Source: DASPKW01 sp038244055
GTDB lineage: Bacteria > Planctomycetota > Phycisphaerae > Tepidisphaerales > Tepidisphaeraceae
Reading direction: 5' to 3'
DNA: 10,998 nucleotides
Assembly: GCA_038244055.1 (NCBI GenBank)
Contig: JBBRTW010000227.1
Span: forward strand, 1-10,998
Shown: positions 5,841-10,998 of the stretch, one piece after another
Position numbering within the stretch: position 1 is the stretch's first letter
Layout: each line of letters starts with the position of its first letter
The notes under the pieces: generated by a model
Told to the model about the DNA's origin: nothing
The model's database searches: none
Seen by the model: the letters and a program-made list of their open reading frames with translations, nothing else
Translations under genes and position numbers: made by a program

Positions 5841-6647
5841 ATGGCATCGGGCGATGATTGGACGCGTAGGGAAACATTACTTGCAATGCACTTGTATTGC
5901 GGCCTCAAATTCGGCCAGCTACATGGGCGGCATCCAGACGTAATCGCACTTGCGAATGTACTCGGACGGACTTCGGGAAGCGTTGCGCGGCGATTGAGCA
6001 ATCTCGCTTCACTCGACCCGGCCATTGTTGCTTCCGGCCGAGTTGGGTCCGCGCACGCTTCTGCGCTGGATCACGAAATCTGGGACGAATTTCACGCCGA
6101 CTGGACGCGAACCGCAGAAGCGTCCGGGCGACTATACTCGCGAATGGTTCCTCCGAGCGCGATACCGACCCGCAAGGAGCAACGCCAAGTCCGAGCTCGT
6201 CGAAGCGTCCCCGCGATTCCCGCGCGTCCATTCGTGGGCGATCTAGAAACAACCGTGCCCCAGAGACGGCGGCTAGCTCAAGCGTTTTTTCGCCGCTCGG
6301 TGCTTGCGAGTTATGAGGGCATCTGTTGCATCACCGGTAATAATGTTCCCGCGCTGCTCAGCGCAAGCCATATTGCTCCATGGGCGACGCACCCGACTCA
6401 TGCAGCGGATCCTTGCAATGGGCTATGTCTGGAATGGACGATAGATCGGGCATTCGATCGGGGCTTCATTACTATTGACGAGAAAAATCGAGTCGTGGTA
6501 GGCAAGTGCCTCCGCGAATATCTGCCCAATGAAGCTGTACAGCGGAGAATCATCGCATATGAGGGCAACACAATTACCCTACCGCAGAAATTCCATCCGA
6601 GCGCGACATGTATGGAGATACATCGCCAAGACGTATTTCTAGGGTGA
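5841..6647 (+). CDS. HNH endonuclease-like protein with an altered third HNH residue
   Basis: The 268-aa protein has an N-terminal DNA-binding-like module (residues 7-58, WTRRETLLAMHLYC to LSNLASLDP), a variable linker (60-145), and a C-terminal HNH nuclease domain (about 148-225). The domain shows CCITGNNVPALLSASHIAPW, with the first His at H177, then NGLCLEWTIDRAFDRGFITI, with the Asn at N193. In relatives as I remember them the third His precedes the Asp of 'DxAFD'; here that position is I201 (ATA codon), so catalysis may be weakened or lost. Such proteins occur beside cytosine methyltransferases as restriction partners. The gene starts 54 bp after the methyltransferase stop, has no clear ribosome-binding site, and converges on the 245-aa gene, 41 bp away. 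Its GC content is somewhat lower than that of the methyltransferase. Confidence 0.85.
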   Translation: MASGDDWTRRETLLAMHLYCGLKFGQLHGRHPDVIALANVLGRTSGSVARRLSNLASLDPAIVASGRVGSAHASALDHEIWDEFHADWTRTAEASGRLYSRMVPPSAIPTRKEQRQVRARRSVPAIPARPFVGDLETTVPQRRRLAQAFFRRSVLASYEGICCITGNNVPALLSASHIAPWATHPTHAADPCNGLCLEWTIDRAFDRGFITIDEKNRVVVGKCLREYLPNEAVQRRIIAYEGNTITLPQKFHPSATCMEIHRQDVFLG

Positions 6648-6683
6648 GCCGGCAATATTGACAACCTTGAATCTTGCTCGGCT
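6647..6683. other. Imperfect hairpin between convergent gene ends
   Basis: AGCCGGCAA (6647-6655) pairs with TTGCTCGGCT (6674-6683) with one bulged base, leaving an 18-nt loop. It sits between the convergent stops of the HNH gene and the 245-aa gene. No T-run follows on either strand, so a terminator role is weak. Confidence 0.25.
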
Positions 6684-6688
6684 GCGTG

Positions 6689-7426
6689 TCATCCAATCAG
6701 ACGCATTTGTTGAGGCACAAAACGGCTGAACTCTTGGGGCAGCATGTCGAGCAATCGGTCTCGCGAAAGCATCGGCAAATCAAACGTGCAATCGAATTGC
6801 TGCAACACCTGTATCAGCCGCCTACATCCGCCACCGCCCTTGGTGCCCGTGCCTCGACGGACACGCCCGCGGTCTGGGTCGTAATAGAGCAACGTAGCCG
6901 TCTCGACCGCGGCATTGCAGGCGATGAGAGCTGGATTCTCAATGAACAGCCGATACGTCTCCGAAGTTCCAATCGTGATTTTATCGCAGAGGTGTGCTTG
7001 CAGGCGTTCAGGATTATCGCGATGCGCTGAATACATCATGAACGGGCCGAGAAGGAGGTGTCGATAGTACCTCCGACTTTCGGCAATTTCGGGAATAAAC
7101 CGAGCCAATGCTCCGGGATCGCGCCCACGACTTCCTTCAAGTGGGCACACCTGCTCAAAGAAAAACAACGAAAGCCAAGCCCACAGCCCCACATCCCGCT
7201 CAACGCCCGTCAGGCCGGCGGCCGTGATCAAGCTGTCCAGATACTTGGCCGCCGCCAGACGGTTGGCGAAGATTGTCGGGGCGACTTCGACATCGGCGAC
7301 CGGCTCCGATGCGGTCGGATGGTCCAGCAGCCACATCGGCGGCGGCTGGGTGGGCTCGGTCTTCAATTGCGCGAGATACTGGCCGAATTGGGTGATGCCG
7401 TCGGCGCTGAGTCTGCGGAGGTTCAT
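6689..7426 (-). CDS. DUF6339-like protein, last gene of the ATPase operon
   Basis: The 245-aa protein resembles what I recall of DUF6339, a family of unknown function. Visible landmarks are GLWAWLSLFFFEQVCP (80-95), SRRYYRHLLLGPFMMY (117-132), a helical stretch around ETATLLYYDPDRG (175-187) and the end GGGGCRRLIQVLQQFDCTFD then LLDMLPQEFSRFV (197-237). It is mainly helical with conserved aromatic and Arg residues, has no nuclease motif I can name, and has no signal peptide. Its ATG overlaps the TGA of the preceding gene (ATGA at 7426-7423), with AGGGAGG about ten bases upstream, so it is translationally coupled to it. Its 3' part has lower GC than its 5' part. Family assignment is from memory. 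Confidence 0.75.
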   Translation of the reverse strand: MNLRRLSADGITQFGQYLAQLKTEPTQPPPMWLLDHPTASEPVADVEVAPTIFANRLAAAKYLDSLITAAGLTGVERDVGLWAWLSLFFFEQVCPLEGSRGRDPGALARFIPEIAESRRYYRHLLLGPFMMYSAHRDNPERLQAHLCDKITIGTSETYRLFIENPALIACNAAVETATLLYYDPDRGRVRRGTGTKGGGGCRRLIQVLQQFDCTFDLPMLSRDRLLDMLPQEFSRFVPQQMRLIG

Positions 7427-8196
7427 TGCGGGGTTCCTCCCTGATGGACGTGCAGGAAGCGGTCGAACGTCTGGCTGCCTTTGCAGAACGATTGGACGGC
7501 GGAGTCGATCCAGTCTTCGACTTCATCTCTCTTTTCCAAGTCGTCGGGGACGTCCCCAACGCCCGGCAGAGCGCGGGCGAAAGCCATCCAGCGGCTGGCC
7601 GGATCATCCTCTTCATCCTCGCTGCCGGCGTTCTTGTCGATCATGAGAAAGCGCGTGAGCACCTGGCGCATGATGGCCGGGGCGACCTGTGCCTTGAAGC
7701 GCGGGTCGGCGAGAAGCTCCTCGAATCCGGTCAACCGCTTGTTCAGCAGCAGCAGGGGTACTTCGCTGAAATCGACCCGCCAGAGTTCATCGCCCAACTC
7801 CTGCGGCTTCCAGTCGATCAGGGGCGGCGTGCGCTGCTCCTGCTCATCGGGCTGGATGGGGCGGATGCGGTCGCGCTGGGCCAGCAGCTTGCCGCGCGGC
7901 TCGACATCGGTGGTGACTTTCACCCGGAAGAGGATTCCCTGCGGCACGTCGAACAGGGTCAGCCGGCGCTGCTCTGTCGTGGGCATCGATCGGCTGCCGA
8001 CGCGCCCGAACTCGAAGCGCATCCACGCGGTCTGCCGGTAGGCTTCAACGAACACCAGCGCCTGCGGGTCCAGCTTGTAGGAGGACAGGTCGATGTTGGC
8101 ATCGAAACGCAGCCCGCCCGCGTCGTTGCGCAGGGCGATGGAGGCGTGGTCGCCCGAGAGTTTCTTGCGGCCAGTGTAATTAAGCCTGATGGCCAT
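7423..8196 (-). CDS. 257-aa protein of unknown function in the ATPase operon
   Basis: I do not recognise the family. The first half (residues 1-145) looks strand-rich: FDANIDLSSYKLDPQALVFV and alternating stretches up to DELWRVDFSEVPLLLLN. The second half (150-257) looks helical, with an acidic linker SEDEEDD (192-198) before SRWMAFARAL and a final WIDSAVQSFCKGSQTFDRFL. It has no membrane segment, ATP-binding loop or obvious catalytic cluster. The ATG at 8196 has a very good ribosome-binding site (AAAGGAGG) located inside the end of the ATPase gene, which it overlaps by 17 bp; its own stop overlaps the next start. Such tight packing between an ATPase and a DUF6339-like gene implies a fixed-ratio partner, perhaps an adaptor or effector of the ATPase. 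Confidence 0.75.
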   Translation of the reverse strand: MAIRLNYTGRKKLSGDHASIALRNDAGGLRFDANIDLSSYKLDPQALVFVEAYRQTAWMRFEFGRVGSRSMPTTEQRRLTLFDVPQGILFRVKVTTDVEPRGKLLAQRDRIRPIQPDEQEQRTPPLIDWKPQELGDELWRVDFSEVPLLLLNKRLTGFEELLADPRFKAQVAPAIMRQVLTRFLMIDKNAGSEDEEDDPASRWMAFARALPGVGDVPDDLEKRDEVEDWIDSAVQSFCKGSQTFDRFLHVHQGGTPQ

Positions 8197-10066
8197 CTTC
8201 CGCCTCCTTTACGATGGGCCTGATTTCCAGGTCGCGGTTGGGGTCGAATCCGGTGATGAAGACTTCGAAATCGGGGTCGGTGATCCGGAGGGTCAGGACG
8301 TTTTCTTTGGCCTCGACCTGCTCGGCGCCCGAGGTGACGACATCGATGGGTTTTTTTCCGAAGACGAAATCTTCGGTGCTATAGCGGCCGAACGGGCTGC
8401 CCTTGCGCACGCCGTAGGCGGCGCTGACCTCAATGATTGGCGGCATCGCCGCCTCGGGAGCGCCGCGCCGAAGGATGAAGCCGCCATCGGTTTTGTCGAC
8501 TCGGTAACGCTTGGCCTTGCCGGGCGGAATGGGCGGGACGATCGGCTTTTCGTCGCCCGGTTCCACCTTGGGCTTTTTCTTTTTTCCCTTCGCCCCTTCG
8601 GCCGCCTCAATGGGGAGCGAGAAAAGATCGCCCCACAGCGGACGCCGCGTCTTCTCGTCTTCATCGCCGAGAATGCGGATCACGGACGGAATCGATTCGA
8701 TGACGTAGGACAGGAGCGAGGGGGCCAGGAAGTATTTGTCCTTGACGGAGTCCTTCTGCCAGTCGGTGTGCGATGGATTTTCCGCATCGCCGAGAAAAGT
8801 AGCCAGCGGCTCGTCGTCGATCAGCACGATCCCCCGGATGCCGCCGCACCGCCGTGGGCGGACGTTGCTGACGATGATTCCTTCGCGGATGAAGGCGATT
8901 TGTCCTTCATCGCATGCGGGATCGCGAATGAAGTAGGCCTCGAAATGGGACACCTGTCCCTGCCCCGCTTTGGGGCGGACATTGGCGGAAGCGCGAAAGC
9001 TCATGCGATCGCCATCGGCCATCAGCTTCTGAAGATCTTTTTTCGTCCCGTCCGGGATCAAAGCGCTCTCCCATTTGGGCGCGCCGCCGGCGGGCGGGAG
9101 TAGCGCGGGCGGGTTGGCATTGGCGAGCGACCAGATTGCCAGATCGAGCAGCGGCTTCATGGAGGCCGCGAGTTCAGGCCGCGCGCCCATGACCGTCTGG
9201 ATGGTCTGGGCATCGATGACCAGCGGCTGAGGCCAGTTGTCGGTTGCCAGTTCAATCACCAGCTCTCCCCGGAGGATCGGGTAGAAATAGCCGCGAACCA
9301 CCGCTTCGATCACCGCATCGGCGGTCACCGACGGGTCCAGAAACGGCACGACGACCGAGAGGCCGGTTTGGTTGGTTCGCGCCAATCGGAAATCGGTGGC
9401 GAAGTCATCTACCAGAGAGTCGGACTCCACGGGTATGACCAGATCATTTTCGCCGCGAGCGCCGAACCATCCATCGGGCATGAAATGTTCGCCCGCGATG
9501 GAGTGAAGCTTCAATACAGTGGTCCCCATCAGCAATCGTCGCCCATCCGCGCGGATGGTCAATCCGAAGATCGCCCGCGCCCGGCTGGCGGCCGCGAAAA
9601 CGAACTTCCCGACGCCGTGCCGCCCGCGATTTCCCCCCTCCTTGTCTGTGATGCCTTCGCCGCGGAAGAAGTTGAAGAAGGGATTGGAGACTCCCTCTTT
9701 GGGCCACCATTGGCCCGGGTCGCCCCCGAGACCGCTGGTGCCGAAATCCTCGAAGGTGAGAAAGCCGCAACCCTCATTTGGAAAAGGCGCATCGACCAGC
9801 TTGTGATTGGCTCGGAGCGGGTCGATGTGCTCGAACAACCCGGCGAAGTATTTCCCGCCGCATCCGGGATCGGTCACGGTGTGGAGCCCGATCCTCACTT
9901 TGGCGGTGCCGCCGGCAGTGACGGCATCCAACGTGTTCTGCGTCCCTTCGCGCACCACCGCGTTCGCGGGATTCTGAACCGCATCCGACTTGAAGAACTT
10001 GTCCACCTGCGACTCGCGTGCCCGGTCGCCCGGCCGCGCCTGATTGAAGAACCAGCCATAGGTCAT
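8180..10066 (-). CDS. Bergerat-fold (GHKL/Hsp90/MutL-like) ATPase, 628 aa
   Basis: The N-terminal region carries the signature boxes of the GHKL superfamily, ATP-dependent clamps that dimerise on nucleotide binding. The N box is REGTQNTLDA (39-48, with E40, N44 and D47), G1 is EDFGTSGLGG (106-115, D107 and G109), and G2 is GRHGVGKFVF (148-157), close to the Hsp90 form. There is no histidine-kinase H box or receiver domain. Residues about 235-460 would hold the transducer-like and middle regions, including a conserved-looking HTDWQKDSVKDKYF (433-446). A basic, Pro-rich linker (494-520, GKKKKPKVEPG) leads to a strand-rich C-terminal domain (about 520-620). Bacterial MutL/MORC-like ATPases are known from restriction-type and defence loci such as Mza. 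Spacing is 54 bp from the gene upstream, with a 17-bp overlap downstream. Confidence 0.88.
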   Translation of the reverse strand: MTYGWFFNQARPGDRARESQVDKFFKSDAVQNPANAVVREGTQNTLDAVTAGGTAKVRIGLHTVTDPGCGGKYFAGLFEHIDPLRANHKLVDAPFPNEGCGFLTFEDFGTSGLGGDPGQWWPKEGVSNPFFNFFRGEGITDKEGGNRGRHGVGKFVFAAASRARAIFGLTIRADGRRLLMGTTVLKLHSIAGEHFMPDGWFGARGENDLVIPVESDSLVDDFATDFRLARTNQTGLSVVVPFLDPSVTADAVIEAVVRGYFYPILRGELVIELATDNWPQPLVIDAQTIQTVMGARPELAASMKPLLDLAIWSLANANPPALLPPAGGAPKWESALIPDGTKKDLQKLMADGDRMSFRASANVRPKAGQGQVSHFEAYFIRDPACDEGQIAFIREGIIVSNVRPRRCGGIRGIVLIDDEPLATFLGDAENPSHTDWQKDSVKDKYFLAPSLLSYVIESIPSVIRILGDEDEKTRRPLWGDLFSLPIEAAEGAKGKKKKPKVEPGDEKPIVPPIPPGKAKRYRVDKTDGGFILRRGAPEAAMPPIIEVSAAYGVRKGSPFGRYSTEDFVFGKKPIDVVTSGAEQVEAKENVLTLRITDPDFEVFITGFDPNRDLEIRPIVKEAEDGHQA

Positions 10067-10120
10067 GATCGCAACAGCCCTTTCCGCGCCTTTCGCGCCT
10101 GCATGAGTTTGATGATCCTA

Positions 10121-10762
10121 CTATAATCGCTCCGCCACGCTCTCCCACGCCAATCGCGCCGCCGCGACAAGATCTCCTCCCGCGGCCCGCACAGTATACC
10201 CGCTCCTCCCATGCGCCCTGACCAGCCCCGAATGCTTGAGCCACGCCAAAGTCACATACACCTGATACATCGGAATCTCCCGGCCGTCGCCGGGGTCCCG
10301 CACCGGGATAAACTGCTCGGGCGCGAACATCCGCCCCCCCGCCCCGGCGCTGGCGATGGCCGCCGCGATCGGCTCCACCGCCCGCCACGCGGCCTTGTGC
10401 GAATACTCCTCGCGCAACCGCCGCGACCACCCGACCTTCACCAGTTGATCCCCCTGACGGAAAAAGCGCGGATAGGGCCCATCGGCGGCGGCGGGAAGTT
10501 TCGCCGCCTTCGCCCGCCCGCCCACCGTTTTCGGTTTCGGTATATCCTGGCGCGGCAAAGCCGTGGAAACTTTGCCCGAGGCGGCGGCCGCGGCGGGACC
10601 GCCGGCGCCGCGCTTCCCCGTCATCTCCCCAAGAGCGCTCGCCCACGCGGCGATCTCCACCACCGCAGGGTAGTCCCCCGCCTCCGCCGCCTGCGACACC
10701 AGCGCCCGCAAGCCCGATTCGGCCTTCTCCAGCAACTCGATCGCCTGCCGCCGCACTTCCAT
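10121..10762 (-). CDS. Putative winged-helix protein, first gene of the ATPase operon
   Basis: The 213-aa protein has a helical N-terminus (1-48), an Ala/Gly/Pro-rich linker (49-94), a motif YPRFFRQGDQLVKVGWSRR (97-115) followed by EYSHKA, and a C-terminal segment (125-193) compatible with a winged helix: helix AVEPIAAAIA, then IPMYQVYVTLAWLKHSGLV, then a wing hairpin AHGRSGYTVR. The last part is reminiscent of the DNA-binding winged helix at the start of Mrr-type enzymes. No catalytic motif is visible. The ATG at 10762 has no ribosome-binding site, but a promoter lies so close that the mRNA may begin at the ATG. The ATPase gene follows after 54 bp. It may be the DNA-recognition or regulatory subunit of the operon. 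Confidence 0.75.
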   Translation of the reverse strand: MEVRRQAIELLEKAESGLRALVSQAAEAGDYPAVVEIAAWASALGEMTGKRGAGGPAAAAASGKVSTALPRQDIPKPKTVGGRAKAAKLPAAADGPYPRFFRQGDQLVKVGWSRRLREEYSHKAAWRAVEPIAAAIASAGAGGRMFAPEQFIPVRDPGDGREIPMYQVYVTLAWLKHSGLVRAHGRSGYTVRAAGGDLVAAARLAWESVAERL

Positions 10763-10770
10763 ATCGGTAA

Positions 10771-10799
10771 CTTATATTGAAATGGAAAGCAGAGGTCAA
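10771..10799 (-). promoter_or_regulatory. Sigma-70-type promoter of the four-gene operon
   Basis: On the minus strand TTGACC (10799-10794) and TATAAG (10776-10771) are separated by exactly 17 bp; each matches five of six consensus positions. The expected transcription start, six to eight bases after the -10 box, falls at 10765-10763, within a few bases of the ATG at 10762. That predicts a leaderless or nearly leaderless first gene. Confidence 0.65.
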
Positions 10800-10842
10800 G
10801 GGCGATGGACCGCCGAAATGCCGGAATTGTGTAATCGCCACT

Positions 10843-10870
10843 TTTAACATTTAACATTGACCATTTAACA
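10843..10870. repeat. Four tandem 7-bp units upstream of the operon promoter
   Basis: TTTAACA occurs at 10843, 10850 and 10864, with a degenerate TTGACCA unit at 10857 in perfect seven-base phase. The array begins 44 bp upstream of the -35 box of the operon. It could be a binding array for a regulator or a simple slippage repeat. Confidence 0.55.
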
Positions 10871-10873
10871 CCT

Positions 10874-10980
10874 CCCCCGCGCTACCCCCCAAGACCCCCA
10901 AAATAAAAAACTTTTCCCCATTCCCACCCCAAAAACCACCCCCCGTGCGCGCCCGACGTCATCCCAGCGTGACACCCCCC
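10874..10980 (-). other. Cluster of G-runs (C-runs on the plus strand), no gene seen
   Basis: Within about 105 bp there are at least eight runs of three to six C on the plus strand (for example 10885-10890, 10895-10899, 10916-10919, 10927-10930, 10939-10944, 10975-10980) and few G. On the minus strand GGGGTGGGAATGGGG plus the neighbouring run near 10939 could form a G-quadruplex. I see no coding frame between 10800 and the window end. Confidence 0.4.
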
Positions 10981-10998
10981 GTAAATGTAGGAGGCCCA

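Noticed and set aside
7426..8223. 265-aa plus-strand frame
   Set aside because: Exactly mirrors the 257-aa operon gene, which has a strong ribosome-binding site and coupled neighbours.
8189..10126. Two long plus-strand frames opposite the ATPase
   Set aside because: The minus strand carries unmistakable GHKL motifs; the plus-strand frames are GC-rich shadows.
10211..10780. 189-aa plus-strand Arg/Pro-rich frame
   Set aside because: Antisense of the winged-helix gene; composition typical of a shadow frame.
10843..10870. CRISPR-like array
   Set aside because: The units are 7 bp with no spacers, so it is a simple tandem repeat.

Overview
The window looks like chromosomal DNA of a GC-rich bacterium. 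A planctomycete-type genome is my best guess, because of the very Gly-rich tail on PNPase, the weak or absent Shine-Dalgarno sequences on several genes, and the intergenic fold-back repeats built from short GGATT and GGCAGAAGG words. This is inference from style; no marker gene fixes the phylum. A conserved housekeeping pair (rpsO-pnp) sits between two accessory regions.

Left accessory region (1-1421). The window opens with the first 27 codons of a minus-strand protein resembling an IS66-type transposase. Next is a broken DUF433 antitoxin-like gene on the plus strand, with no start codon, an in-frame stop and a one-base deletion. Then comes a two-gene minus-strand operon, an 82-aa unknown protein followed by an XRE-type HTH regulator, behind a 15-bp palindrome that overlaps a possible promoter. 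A 64-codon orphan reading frame with no start lies between this operon and the pnp terminator.

Housekeeping core (1304-4638, minus strand). rpsO (S15, 89 aa) is followed by a strong intrinsic terminator, a 325-bp spacer holding a 138-bp fold-back element and a separate hairpin, then pnp (873 aa, about 160 residues of it a Gly/Arg-rich tail), then a second hairpin and a strong intrinsic terminator.

Restriction-modification remnants (4639-6647, plus strand). Upstream of rpsO is a 307-bp spacer dominated by another fold-back repeat. Beyond it are three plus-strand pieces: an orphan 59-aa copy of the N-terminal module of an HNH endonuclease family; the first 200 residues of a C5-cytosine methyltransferase cut off just after motif VI; and a full-length HNH endonuclease-like gene whose third HNH position is Ile instead of His.

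Right accessory region (6689-10870, minus strand). A compact four-gene operon reads from 10762 to 6689: a putative winged-helix protein, a 628-aa Bergerat-fold (GHKL/Hsp90/MutL-like) ATPase, a 257-aa unknown protein and a 245-aa DUF6339-like protein. The last three genes overlap. A near-consensus sigma-70 promoter places transcription start at or next to the first ATG, so the first gene may be leaderless. Four tandem heptamers lie upstream. The operon converges on the HNH gene and the methyltransferase remnant. It is the best candidate here for an uncharacterised defence or DNA-processing system: an ATP-driven clamp or sensor with three dedicated partners, next to restriction-modification debris.
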